NCBI GenBank assembly: GCA_933228895.1 | Contig: OW121853.1 | Location: forward strand, 75,252,645 to 75,316,644 | Source of the DNA: Platycnemis pennipes | Taxonomy: Eukaryota > Arthropoda > Insecta > Odonata > Platycnemididae | Length of the DNA stretch: 64,000 bases | Reading direction: 5' to 3' | Shown: positions 33,200 through 44,098 of the stretch, in pieces | Layout: each line of letters starts with the position of its first letter | How positions within the stretch are numbered: position 1 is the first letter of the stretch | Notes under the pieces: model-generated | What the model saw: only the letters and a program-made list of their open reading frames with translations | Told to the model about the DNA's origin: nothing | Databases searched by the model: none | Translations under genes and position numbers: made by a program

Positions 33200-33600
33200 G
33201 GCATAGTATTTACTCCTCCCTGCACAGAAACCCCTTCTTGCCACCAAAATCAAGAGGAGACGAATTTAAGCGCTTTTCCAACTTGGCTCTGAATGCTTCG
33301 GTTTGAGCTTTCAATGGGGTCAAGCAGTGTGGGACTAATCGATTTGTTGAGAAATAACTTACTCCAAACGAGTAAACGCCATTCGGAATTCCCAGCACGA
33401 AAACCAGGCAGGAACTTCCAGAAAGAGAATTATTTGATGAGCTAATTTTACTCTCCGTTCCCGATGCCGACCCATTACGAAAGAAGAACTGCATTCGCCC
33501 TCCTGAGGCGAAACCTGCCGTCGCCCTTGACGACGACACAGAATGATAAACAAGTTACGTCAACACTCTATGAGGGTATAAAACGGTCATCAAATAAAAT
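33200..33600. other. Unassigned, Ser-rich minus-strand frame
   Basis: A 109-codon minus frame (33210-33539) has no recognisable motif; likely chance. Confidence 0.25.
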
Positions 33601-33603
33601 CCG

Positions 33604-33897
33604 GATAAATAAAATGTGATGAATTTATGTAACCAAGAAGCGTAGCATTGTTGTTTGTTGTTTATACAAAAAAATTGTCACCAAAAGGTATGACAATATT
33701 GCTCTGTAATAATTTTTTTTCCTCCCTTTAAATTTTGTTCCTTGTCTGTAAAACATTAATGAAAACGTAAAAACTTACATTTTGCATCAATTAGCCCTGA
33801 TGATGCCACAATAAAGAGGCGAAACGTTGGTAAAATTGGTGTTTCTCTATACGACCAAACTACTCCAGAAAACTATCCATTTCTAGATAAATAAAAT
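33604..33897 (+). mobile_element. Penelope-like foldback element with hammerhead-like core, copy 1
   Basis: Shares with the copies at 48.96 and 63.7 kb: 'aaaaattgtcaccaaaaggt', the core CCCTGATGATGCC...GGCGAAACG (33795-33825), and 'accaaactactccagaaaa'. A 12-bp direct repeat GATAAATAAAAT flanks it (33604-33615, 33886-33897), but the right copy also resembles the element's own end, so the duplication is uncertain here. Confidence 0.6.
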
Positions 33898-33905
33898 AGA
33901 TAAAT

Positions 33906-34397
33906 AGACTGAAAAAAGGAAAGAACAATATTTAAAACTTCCGACTCCACATAGTGGAAAAGTGATACCGGTAAATAGTTTTCTAAGTATATATTTATAA
34001 GTTTCCAGAAAAAAATTTTATTATTTCCGAATCAGTTTCGATGCTTCTTTCTCTTTAGGAAGGGTCTCGGGCGATTCTTCATTTTTTAATTACAAAGTTA
34101 CTTCAAGTTATTACCTGAAAGAGATTCGGAGGAGGAATAAATTCCTCAGGCGATAGGTAACGATGTAATCAAAAGTTTCAGATGGAACTGTAGGTAAACG
34201 AAAAGTCATGTAAAAACATTTTTAGGGTAAGGCCTAGATGAAAGCGTTCGTCTCACTGGGAAAATAGATTTAGCTAGGGCTGGATGAATTTCACCCAGCA
34301 AGTTTTCATTTTTTTCTCCTGCTGTACCGAAAAGGAACTCCGCGTTCGCGAGAAAATTATTACAATAGAATTTCGTTTGCAGTATAAATTCTTTCAA
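33906..34397. other. Unassigned AT-rich sequence
   Basis: Nothing recognised. Confidence 0.3.
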
Positions 34398-35345
34398 TTA
34401 AGGAGGCTCCACCGAAGTATGAAGTAGATGTCATTTTTGCGAAAAATTTCAGGACTCATCATGTTTTGGCCCTTCTATCGATTGGAAAGAAAATAATGAG
34501 GACTTACCATCACATATTTGAAGAAAAAAGACGTTGAAAATCAACTATTTTGTATGTGGTCATACGGTAGGACTCCTGCCGTAAGATTTGCAGAGTAATA
34601 ACGTAAAGAGAAATGTCGTTTTCACGAAAAACTAATATAAGTTGCACAATCTTATGTAGAATTGAGCATTGTAAAAGAAGTTCTCGCCTTACCACACTTG
34701 TTTAATTGATATTAATAAATATTTGCTGTAAAAAAAGCAGAAAAGCCTTAGTTACACGAAAGTGGCGCTACAGTATGTTGTTATCATTGGCAACGGTACT
34801 TGTGACGGAACGTGCTTACAAGCCTATTTACTAACTTAATTTAGGAATATATCTTACCTCGGTCCTTCTTATATTTTTTATGTAATTTAAATATTTCATT
34901 GGTTATTGACATGGTGTAATTAATACCAATGCTTCCAAATGGTAGCAGCGTCATTGTTGCCAAACAATTTTCAAAAATATGAATAATAATAAAATTCAAA
35001 ACAAAGCGTTGTATTTGCAAGGGAATAGTTTAAAACTAAGTGAGAAAATATTTAACCTATTTAGAATACGTATTAGCGGGATTGAGCATGTATTCTCACT
35101 TTATAAATTAAACGTGGCAACAACACGTCAGTCATGTTCTCCGAACTCAAAAAGAGTTTTAAAAGAGCTTGTAAAAAATAGAATGCAACTACAACTCTCT
35201 ATATAATAGCATACTCTTAGAATTATTGTGTATGCGTTATCACCCTATAGAGGATTTTTCATGTAGGTTTTTTTCTGGAACGGTATTTATTCATTAAATA
35301 GCATAGCTCTTTTACGGGATATTGAATCGCGGGGAACCTCCTTAA
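34398..35345 (+). mobile_element. Family D TTAA-flanked element, copy 3 (best preserved)
   Basis: TTAA at 34398-34401 and 35342-35345 flank GGAGGCTCC and its near-inverse GGAACCTCC; 948 bp including both TTAA, identical to copy 2. AT-rich interior without a conserved frame. TTAA targeting fits piggyBac or Kolobok type elements. Confidence 0.88.
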
Positions 35346-35785
35346 TCTCTTAAATAAATTCTACGATAATATTTTCACTGATGACGTTAAAAATATTTTG
35401 CGAACTCCCAACATAACTATGGTAGGCTGGACCATAATCACAAAAGTAGTGAAATTGATTGCCGAACTGACAGATTCAAAATGTCCTTTTTTCCTCGTAC
35501 AATTAGGGATAATATGAATAGCTGTAAATATATCCAATAGAAAGAATACGAGAGTATAAGTAAATAGCATAGGTAGTGGCATGTTAGTATAAGGACTTTA
35601 AGCTAACGCAACCTACAGCACCATATTGCATTCCTTATTTGCTATTTTTATCTTTTATAAATATATTATTACTAATCCTTTTTTATGCATGATATGTAAT
35701 GCACGTTTGGTGTAAATTCTGACCCTGCCACACACCTTTTGGGTGGTTTGCAGGGTATTATGTTGATGCAGATGAATCTTTTCAG
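35346..35785 (+). mobile_element. LINE (type 2) 3' end
   Basis: 'actgatgacgttaaaaatat', 'gacagattcaaaatgtcctt', the signature 'accctgccacacacctttt' and a decayed TAGATG tail ('gttgatgcagatgaat'). Confidence 0.85.
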
Positions 35786-35879
35786 GTAAAGCATTGAGAA
35801 TCTTGCGATCGGCTACTATTCTCCCCCGGAATTCTAATTGATAATCCAGCATATAGGTTCAAAACCTACGGTTACACTA

Positions 35880-35963
35880 CACATTGTATCCTAATCGAAC
35901 AAAACTATCACTCCATGTGAAGAATTTGAACCCACGACCTATGGCCGGAAGTTTATCGACCTG
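35880..35963 (-). repeat. tRNA-like SINE head cut by family B
   Basis: The inverse B-box region 'gaatttgaacccacgacc' and 'tatggccggaagtttatcg' look tRNA-derived. Family B begins directly afterwards. Confidence 0.4.
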
Positions 35964-36498
35964 AATGGGGGCGTTTACTCGGAACCGAAATCGCAATTTT
36001 GTACACGAAATCGTTAGATGGAAACGAAAAAACAATTTTAGTGAAAAAATTAATCTTCTAGTCGCAACCATTCACTCATAAATAAAAAAATTTAATAAGC
36101 AAAAGGTGACGCCCACCGAAAATGCTACTGTGATAACATTGACGTCATTTTCCTCCCGTCCTTGACTGCTTTTAGGGGAGGGGAAGGGAGTGGAGGGGGA
36201 TTCTCGGAAGGTCTGCTCGCACATATGCTATCGTAATCGCTCCCATGGGCCGAGTCAGCTGTGTCCCCCCCATTGCGATAAGGCAAAGTAGCTTCGAGGG
36301 CTCAGTTGTGATTGGACGAGGTCGATATACGTCAGAGGTTGCACCACGCCCACTTTTCCGAAAGGGTTAAAAACATCAGTTTTTCGACGCCTATAACTCG
36401 GGAAATAATTGACGGATCAAAAAACGGAAAAATACCTGTCTTTTTATTTTACAAACTCTATCAGATTCGGCAATAAAAATATGGTAAACGACCCCATT
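35964..36498 (-). repeat. Family B interspersed repeat, copy 3
   Basis: Inverse of 5336-5864 along its whole length, with the same AATGGGG ends. Keeps the GGGCGTGG, TGACGT and CCAATCACAACTGAG blocks. Confidence 0.85.
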
Positions 36499-37100
36499 CA
36501 TAGGTCGGAGATGATATCTATCCAATATCTCCTAAAAGGTTAACGGTAATATTTATAAGATCTCCTTCAGGCACTAATTTTACTCATTTGAATCGTCTGT
36601 AAATCACAACATTTTACTTGTTACCGCCACGTTTTTTTCACCCGAAACATGGAAGCATGGCGAATAATACGCAGTGGAATCGAGAATTGCTTTTTAATGG
36701 TTAAGTTTGGAAGGCAAGAGTACGGACTCCGCAAAAAGTTGCGGACTCTTTTACTGCACGTTTAGGGTCTTCCCGAAATCCCTAAAAACTCCAAGGGATT
36801 TACACAAGTTGAGGAAAGGCTCTCGCGGAGATGGAAAGGTTTCTGAGAGATGGAGGGAAGGGATATGTCAGGTATAGGGTACCCTATTTCTTTCCTTCAC
36901 CCGCCCACCTCATAAGTTAGTTACGTCCACACCCTTGCGGCTACGTGACGCCCTTAACTTGACCCGAAAGTTGAGAAAAAGGGGAAGGGTAGGGCTGAGA
37001 GGAGGGAAGGGATGGAAACGTATGAAAAAAATATATAATAGGGAAGGCATTGGAAAATCAAAATCCATCCCTTTTGACTGAAGGTACAGACGATTTTTTT
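36499..37100. other. Unassigned sequence
   Basis: No recognisable gene or repeat. Confidence 0.3.
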
Positions 37101-37408
37101 CCATGTTTTTGAAATCGTCGGGATTACCTCGAATAGGTAACCAAGTAGTCACGTGGTACAAACACGAATGGTTCGAAAATTTAGTGTCTTAATCGGTCGT
37201 TACTATATATTTAAGTGTTTTTGCCTGAGTTTTTCTCATCTCCTCCTCCGAGCCCCCAGATGAGTTAAAATATACGTGTAAACAATGAATGAGGTTGTAA
37301 TCAGCGGTTTTAACACACAAAATTTAGGAACTATTCGTGTTTATACCTCGAGACTCCTGGGTTTTCTATTCTAGATAATCCCGACGGTTTCAAACACAGA
37401 CCCCAGGG
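37101..37408. mobile_element. Family A MITE, copy 7
   Basis: 'ttgaaatcgtcgggattacc' left, 'cgacggtttcaaacacagac' right. Confidence 0.85.
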
Positions 37409-37410
37409 GA

Positions 37411-37600
37411 AATGTGCTGTGTTTGAAATTGGCTACCAAGGAGAGTTACCTATTTGACAGTTAAATATAGCCTGGTGTCACTAGGAGTCACGTGGTGCAT
37501 ACACAAATGGTTCGCAAAGTTGGTGCGTTTTAATAGCTCATGAAATACTCACTCGTTGTTTTCGATCGAGTTTTTCTCATTCGTATCGGGAATAGAGTCA
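37411..37600. mobile_element. Family A MITE, left half with internal insertion
   Basis: Directly follows copy 7. The left TIR is interrupted after 'ccaaggag' by about 36 bp, and 'aggagtcacgtggt' then resumes, repeating AGGAG. Confidence 0.65.
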
Positions 37601-37727
37601 CCGGATTAATGTCGGGTTGTATTAGTGTCGTCTATAATTATCAGTATGTATACCACATGAACGCTAGTGACACTAGACGTCTATTTGTTAAATTACTTGC
37701 CACTTCAACTTGCATATCCGTCCACTA

Positions 37728-37800
37728 GGGACCGTTATTCCAATGAAAAATCTTTGCCACTGCCCAGATTCGTACCCGGTCCGCCAACCCGAAATATATC
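37728..37800 (-). mobile_element. SINE S1 fragment
   Basis: 'ccaatgaaaaatctttgcca' and 'ctgcccagattcgtacccgg' are the tRNA-proximal part in inverse orientation. Confidence 0.6.
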
Positions 37801-38924
37801 CGCTACCTGAAAATGTGCCCGGACACTTAATGTCATAGTGAAAATAAACCATAATCGAAAATCGACAGTCTTATTATTTTATTTAGACATGCACCAGACA
37901 CAGAAACGTAGATCCCACATGATACATGGATGATATTTCGGGAGTAGTGTCCTTTTTTTTGAAAATGAAAAAATTTTAAAAAATTATTTTAAAAAAATTA
38001 TATTGTAAAACATTTGGCGCTGTAAACATCCTGTAAATCATGTTACCTACATTAATTGGTGGTTCATCCCATTTTTATCCCTGAAGAAGGAAAAAATATA
38101 TTTTCCGAGGCGTCGGAAAATATATTTTTTCAAAAGTTGAATTTTTTTTTCATTTAAAAAAAAAAGAACCTAAACTCCCGAAAAATCATCGATATATTAA
38201 AAAAAAGATACCTGGAATTCAACTTACCAATCCCACATGATTTACGTATCGTCGTACAAACGACTTCAACCGAAAATTCCCAGGTTGCCGCGTCATTAAC
38301 GATATTTTTTTCTGAATACAGCTTTACATCGACGGTATTTAACGACATTATTATCTAATTGCCATGGAGAATGTATTTTCATTGCTTCAACGCCGTACTG
38401 TAGTACATGAGAATCGTCTACCATCAAAATATCGATTCCCTCAAGATATCCGCATTGGCTGGATCAATACGAAATGGTCATCAATTTTCATCAATCCAAA
38501 AAAAAAAATAAAGTTCGCCGCAGCTCACCACCCGTTTCTTGCATCATCTTATATTTCATCTTGAAATGATTCAATCTTATACATCCTTAACTATGTGCTA
38601 ACAATAAGACTAATATATACTCCGTCTTACTTTGTCATTCTTCTCATTCACTTTTCCCACGACGACTGCATTCCTGAGGCAATGATATTTCAAGATGTTA
38701 CCGATAAGGTTTTCATCTACTGTTTATGATTGCATTTGAATTCTCTTTTACCCGCACTCTTCTCGGGAAGTCTTCTTTCCTTGTGTATTCTACGATAAAG
38801 AAACATGCTTCAGATTTCAGATACAAATTTCAGTTATTGAATTATTTTTTTGTTCCCAAAATTACTGTTTCTTTAAAAAGCAAGCTCTTCTTCTAGTACG
38901 ATTGCCTTCGACTGTAAATTGTAA
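37801..38924. other. Unassigned AT-rich sequence with one perfect hairpin
   Basis: At 38092-38131 two 17-18 bp arms (AAAAAATATATTTTCCGA and inverse) surround GGCG. The preceding CCTGAAGAAGG resembles the Penelope-type CTGA(A/T)GA motif. Two short frames (38154-38348 minus, 38364-38564 plus) have no recognised domain. Confidence 0.35.
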
Positions 38925-39344
38925 ACGTATCGATTATTATCGACGTATCGTCGTGATATTGCGGGCCGCTACTTTAACACCTCAAATTCGAATTAAATAA
39001 TTTCCTTGCTCCCAGGATTGTTCTTTCTTTATAATGTAACCATCTATGGTTTAAATGCAAGCATTATAATTTAAGCAAGATCATCTCCCGGCACGATTAT
39101 GTGGGACTGTATAATGAAATATATCGATTATTTTCGACGTATCGTCGTGATATCGCGGGTCGCCCATTTCAAACGCGATGCTTGAGTTAAACTATTTCCC
39201 TATCCACAGATTGGCGTTTCACGCATTAATCAGGCTTTCCTTTCTGCAAGAGTCCTGTGATTCGATACGGAAAGGTATCGAATACTAAGCAAAGTATCAT
39301 TGCGAAAACGCTGGCAACTCCTTTAGAACGTGAAATTTGAGTTG
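38925..39344. repeat. Decayed, older units of the TATCGAT satellite
   Basis: Three diverged copies of the TATCG-rich block lie at about 38930, 39125 and 39279, spaced about 194 and 154 bp, leading into the regular array. Confidence 0.65.
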
Positions 39345-40070
39345 AATAATTTCCTTACCCTCTGATTCGCACCTCCTGAAAAAGCAGGCTTTCCCCCTGG
39401 CACGATTTCTTGTTATTCGATACGGATAGGTATCGAATGTAATCGATAAATCGTCGATATATCGTTGGCCTCTACTTTAAAACGCCCACTAACCCCACCG
39501 ACAAGAGGTGTGATGAATAAAGCACGCTTTCCCCCTGGCACGATTCCTTGCTATTCGATACGGATAGGTATCGATTATTATCGATAAATCGTCGATATAT
39601 CGTTGGCCTCTGCTTTAAAACGCCCACTAACCCCACCGACAAGAGGTGTGATGAATAAAGCACGCTTTCCCCCTGGCACGATTCCTTGCTATTCGATTCG
39701 GATAGGTATCGATTATTATCGATAAATCGTCGATATATCGTTGGTCTCTACTTAGGAACGCCCACTAACCCCACCGACAAGAGGTGTGATGAATAAAGCA
39801 CGCTTTCCCCCTGGCGCGATTCCTTGCTATTCGATACGGATAGGTATCGATTATTATCGATAAATCGTCGATATATCGTTGGCCTCTACTTTAAAACGCC
39901 CACTAACCCCACCGACAAGAGGTGTGATGAATAAAACACGCTTTCCCCCTGGCACGATTCCTTGCTATTCGATACGGATAGGTATCGATTATTATCGATA
40001 AATCGTCGATATATCGTTGGCGTCTGCTTTAAAACGCCCACTAAACCCACCGGCAAGAGGCGTGAGGGAG
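39345..40070. repeat. 138-bp satellite array rich in TATCGAT
   Basis: The marker cgcccact starts at 39483, 39621, 39759, 39897 and 40035, exactly 138 bp apart. Each unit has TTCGATACGGATAGGTATCG and TATCGATAAATCGTCGATA. Units are nearly identical, so homogenisation is recent. 138 is a multiple of three, which explains the long but meaningless minus-strand frames here. Confidence 0.92.
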
Positions 40071-41004
40071 TAAAGGGGAGAGATGACGGGGCAAATTGCA
40101 GGAAAGGAAGGGTGAAGGGGGATAGGGTGCGAGGGTTAAAAGGGTCTGTTTGGTGAGCGGTATCCTCTTGAGAGGGCAAGAGGGGTCTCCGAAGGCAAGG
40201 TTGGCAAAGGAGGAGGAAAAGAAACGGCTCTGAGAGAGAGGGCGGTTCAGGAGGTCAAGTGAGACACGGGGACATGGCGACACGAATTTGACTTTTATTA
40301 GGAATTTATTTATTTATTAATGGAATTTTATATTTATTATTGGAATTAGCGAGAGTGTAGAACTTGAGATCGGAGGTAGGGTCTCGATATTTGTGTAACA
40401 AATATGTATCGACTCCTCTTTCGAATCGATGCGATCGATTCTGATAAATAGGTCGATATAGGTATATCGATCATCCTCCCCTTCGAGATAGGTCTTCGTA
40501 AAAAAAACGCCATCTATGTGATCAATTTGTTTCGCTCACATAATGATTACATTGGTGATTCAATTCAAAACGGGAATAAGCCGTGAAACCATCTTGTAAT
40601 TGCCGATTTTTGCTGCTCCGAATGGCTCTCGTGTGCTGAAGAGTGGGAACAGATTTTTCATTTCGCCCTAGTAGCCATCAAGTAGAAGGAAATGAGTTAA
40701 ATGCTGATCGTGACATGCGTAAAATGACTCATATGCAGCGCATACCTGATGGAAGTGGAAAGGTTCTTTGGATTTGTTTCCGTATATTTTGATTTTCATG
40801 GGTACAGCTTGTGATTCTTATGTGATTTCTTATTGAAAAGCATATAGTGAATAACAGAAATCACCGAAATGGATAAACAATTGAGACATCTACGGATATG
40901 TAGATGCCTCAATAGATAGATTCAGGATTTTTATCGATTCAACATACAAAATACCACATTCACGCTCGAATAGTATCTGTTCAGCACTTAAATATATAAA
41001 AAAA
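40071..41004. other. Unassigned; includes a further TATCGAT-rich patch
   Basis: 40380-40480 again has several ATCGAT/TCGATA motifs (gaatcgatgcgatcgattct, tatatcgatc). The rest is featureless. Confidence 0.35.
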
Positions 41005-41830
41005 CATCACCATCATCGTCATTGGTCAACAATCCTAGGATTGGTTTGAGGCAGCATTCCACTCGATTCTTCTATCGGCCAACTCTTTCATTGTGACGTA
41101 AATCTCCTCTATTACATCCCTCAATACCTGTTCCATATATCATATATGGCCAACCTCTTCATATTGACGTAATTCCCCTCTTTTACATCCTTCACAACTT
41201 GCTCAATATGTCTCATACGAGGCCTGCTTTTCCATTCCTCCCGTTCACTTTTCCCTCGACAATTGTCTTCATTAGGCATTCGTGTCTCAAGATGTGGCCT
41301 ACTAACTTGTCCCGTCTTCTTTTTAAGGTTTCCAGCAGACATCTCTTTTCTCCCACTCTTCTTAAGACTTCCTCGTTTGTCACTCGTTCGATCCATATTC
41401 CATTCTTCCCGTTCACTTTTCCCTCGACGATTGTCTTCATTAGGCATTCGTGTCTCAAGATGTGGCCTACTAACTTGTCCCGTCTTCTTTTTAAGTTTTT
41501 CAGCATGCATCTCTTTTCTCCCACTCTTCTTAAGACTTCCTCGTTTGTCACTCGGTCGATCCATTTTCCATTCTTCCCGTTCACTTTTCCCACGACGATT
41601 GCCTTCATTAGGCCATCGTGTCTCAAGATGTGGCCTACTAACTTGTCCCGTCTTCTTTTTAAGGTTTTCAGAAGACAATTATTTTCTCCCACTCTTCTTA
41701 AGACTTCTTCGTTTGTCACTCGGTCGATCCATTTAATCTTCAGCATTCTTCTGTATCACCGCATTTCGAATGCTTCTACCCTTTTCTTCTCCGTTTCTGT
41801 CATCGTCGATTCATTTCCGTACTGATAAAA
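41005..41830 (-). pseudogene. RTE-like LINE 3' coding end with in-frame triplicated domain
   Basis: From the tail (cattggtcaacaatcctagg) into coding sequence on the minus strand. The repeated block encodes VTNEEVLRRVGEK, then LKRRRDKLVGHILRH, then LMKTIVEGKVNG. That is the C-terminal post-RT domain of this LINE class, normally present once (compare 26630-27240 and 42370-42625). The tail region 'ggccaac..cttcat..gacgtaa' is also duplicated at 41075-41190. No catalytic RT part is present. Confidence 0.85.
41225..41735. repeat. 168-bp tandem triplication (56 codons per unit)
   Basis: gatgtggcct starts at 41291, 41459 and 41627, exactly 168 bp apart. Since 168 is divisible by three and the unit lacks stops in several frames, four different overlapping frames are open here; only the minus frame with the LINE peptide is meaningful. 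Confidence 0.92.
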
Positions 41831-42369
41831 TCTAATTGATCATGAGGCTACGATGACTTCACACTTTATACTTATGCTAAAATCCCCAATTTCTGACGTT
41901 TGTGCTACAGCACACACAATGTAAATTTGGCACGTCCGTGGCGGCGTACTATGTGACAGGATCCCAATATGACGGACATCGAAAATGTTGGAATTGTATT
42001 TTTTTCGTAGTCATCATTCAATACATAATGGAGTGTGTTTTTCTTTTGTCCTTGTTGACCGCAACAATTGGTTGTCATTGATGGTGTACTTAAATGGAGC
42101 TCTTGTCTGAATAAAATCGTTTTTGAGCAGTCAATACGTACGAAATTATCTTTCCAACAGAAAAAAACCTTTTCTCAGATTTTCATGAAATTTGGAATAT
42201 TTATGTTTATTTTAAAGCTGATGATAAATCCGTTGTCAATTTTAAATAAAAATAAAAGTTTGTTATTTTTTCGATTTTGCAAAAAAAAATTTTGTGTAGA
42301 GTTTTCCATAAGGAAGTATTCTATCAATATAACAATGTTCTCTACATTTCCAATTATAAATGTTTTACA
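41831..42369. other. Unassigned AT-rich sequence
   Basis: A 102-codon plus frame (42068-42376) is Lys/Phe-rich without recognised motif. Confidence 0.3.
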
Positions 42370-42625
42370 ATGTTAACTCTAAAAAGAAGAAGGGAAAACT
42401 TAATCGGTCATATCTTGAGACACGATGGCCTGATGAAGACTATCGTCGAGGGAAAAGTGAACGGGAAGATTGGAAAAGGCAGGCCTCGTATGAGATACAT
42501 GGAACAGGTTGTGAGGAATGTTTAAGAGAAGAATTACGTCACAATGAAAAGGTTGGCCGATAGAAGAATCGAGTGGAAAGCTGCGTCAAACCAATCCTAG
42601 GATATTTGACCAATGATGATGACAA
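42370..42625 (+). pseudogene. RTE-like LINE 3' end, single-copy domain
   Basis: LKRRRENLIGHILRHDGLMK and TIVEGKVNGKIGKGRPRMRY, then EQVVRNV, a stop, 'gttggccgatagaagaatcg', and the tail 'ccaatcctaggatatttgac' with GATGATGAC. It is the natural arrangement to compare with the triplicated copy 1 kb upstream. Confidence 0.85.
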
Positions 42626-43149
42626 TGTTTTTATCGTGTACGTTTCGTCATCACTAAATACAATAAGAGTAAACTATTTAACTCTTATGAATTAATCAAC
42701 TACATGAAATATAGCTATAGAAAAATAATAATAAGCAAATTGAAATAATACTCAAAATAGATATACATTATTCAGTAAATACAACGCAAATATACATTAT
42801 TCAGTAAATGCATCGTCGCACTCTGAATCAGAATCACCGTGGTTCGACTTTTCATCGATGCCCATGAATGTTTCATCGTCCAGCGTTTCACGTTCAAAAC
42901 AAGATAACATCCTCGTGGTATCAACCGACAAACACCTAGCTTTTTTTGAGTATGGTTGGCGATTGCTAAATATGATCGGATCAGAATGCACCAGGAGTCG
43001 CAGAAAAACGTCCTCCATCGTGTTTATTCTCGATGATTTTCTCGCGAAGTTTCTTCTGAATGACACTTTACACGCCGCGGCGTCCACCTGTTTCTAAAGT
43101 GGAAATCTTTGCGAAGAATCATCTCGTACGAGCAGTTGTACGGAACATC
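42626..43149 (-). other. Unassigned; 96-codon minus-strand frame
   Basis: The frame 42797-43087 ends in an acidic stretch (SDSECDDAFTE) and has a basic N-terminal half. I recognise no domain. It may be a chance frame or the end of a decayed transposase. Confidence 0.3.
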
Positions 43150-43392
43150 TATCGACCCTGTGTCTACCAATGGATAATCTAAGCCATCGCATGTTGGTAT
43201 AAGGATTTTAAATTAACCTGACTGACAACCCGCTTGTCCTGATTTTCTCCTCAAATCTTTTATAAATTGTCATTTTTCCACTATAATTAGGGTGCTAAAC
43301 CTCTTTAAGCATGATAGTTATAGCAGTTTTGGTATAGATTCACCCCCTGAGACACACCTTCATGGTGGCATGTTGGGTATTATATAGATTTA
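43150..43392 (+). mobile_element. LINE (type 2) 3' end
   Basis: 'gttggtataaggattttaaa', 'gattcaccccctgagacac' and 'accttcatggtggcatgttg' with a decayed TAGAT tail. Confidence 0.75.
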
Positions 43393-43394
43393 TA

Positions 43395-43860
43395 TCTAGG
43401 ATGGGAATGGAAGGGTTAAGCTACGTTTTCATGTGGGCGTTTTTGCGTTGACGCACACTGCGCCACCAATCAGAAGCGAGCACGCCAACGCAGCCTGCGT
43501 TGCCGTCGGAGTTGGTTATCTTTCAACTTTCTGCGTTGACGCAGCTGCGTCAGAGCGAGGAACAACGCATTCTACCTGTCATTTGTTCGTCACGTGATTC
43601 TTTCGCTACGGATTCACCTATACCACGATTTACCACCGTCATATGTTTTCGTGCGTTGCTGCTGGCGCTGCCGGTGACATGAAAACAGGGTATTTTCCTG
43701 CCGCACAACGCAGCGTCAACGCAACGCAAAAACGGCCACATGAAAACGTAGCTTAAGGATGAGGAAGGATGGAGCGAAACCCGGCGTCGGTATTAGTCTG
43801 CTCTTGACGAAAGGCGCCAAGGGGACCGCGGTTGAATATCCCATTATGAGACATATCCTT
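43395..43860 (-). mobile_element. SINE S1 copy split by a TTAA element
   Basis: The body part 'gagcgaaacccggcgtcgg' and 'gaaaggcgccaaggggac' lies right of the insertion; the short end 'ggatgggaatggaaggg' lies left. The tRNA-related head is missing. Confidence 0.7.
43416..43756. mobile_element. TTAA-flanked foldback MITE (F4), 333 bp
   Basis: TTAA at 43416-43419 and 43753-43756. TIRs GCTACGTTTTCATGTGG and inverse, continuing to TTTTTGCGTTGACGC. An inner inverted piece (CATGAAAACAGGG, about 43678) resembles the inner copies of family F. GC-rich and rich in GCGTTGACGC. It is inserted in a SINE, giving clear borders. Confidence 0.85.
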
Positions 43861-43899
43861 ATAACACGCTGCCCGGTGTTTAGAAGACTACGAAAGAAT

Positions 43900-44098
43900 A
43901 AGACTTAAATTGATACTGTACGCGCTGGTTTAAAACCACTGTAGCATTTATTGGAGCGATTTATGGAATGAATTCAGACTTGGTGTCTCGGAAAGAGTAC
44001 ATATTCATCGAACAAAATTCGTCCGTAGTGACACTTAGGTTCACCCCCTACCACACACCTTTATGATGGCTTGCAGAATGTTATTTAGATGTAGATTA
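43900..44098 (+). mobile_element. LINE 3' end with shared upstream sequence
   Basis: 44035-44098 carries 'caccccctaccacacacctt' and the TTTAGATGTAGATT tail. 43900-44020 resembles 61820-61960 (ctgtagcatttattg, gaatg.attca). Confidence 0.65.

Noticed and set aside
33604..33897. Exact 12-bp duplication proving the borders of the first hammerhead-type copy
   Set aside because: The right copy of GATAAATAAAAT also resembles the element's own end in the other copies, and the sequence is AT-rich, so the match may be coincidental.
39472..40283. Open minus-strand frames of 60-100 codons with a repeated peptide across the satellite
   Set aside because: The 138-bp period is a multiple of three, so any stop-free unit yields a long repetitive frame. 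The decayed flanking units do not keep the frame, and there is no start or signal context.
41199..41825. Two long plus-strand frames (157 and 208 codons) and an extra minus frame in the triplication
   Set aside because: They are shadows of the LINE C-terminal frame in a 168-bp tandem repeat without stops; the peptides have no known domain.
42797..43087. Transposase gene on the minus strand
   Set aside because: The 96-codon frame lacks any DDE/D, zinc-finger or other diagnostic motif that I can point to.
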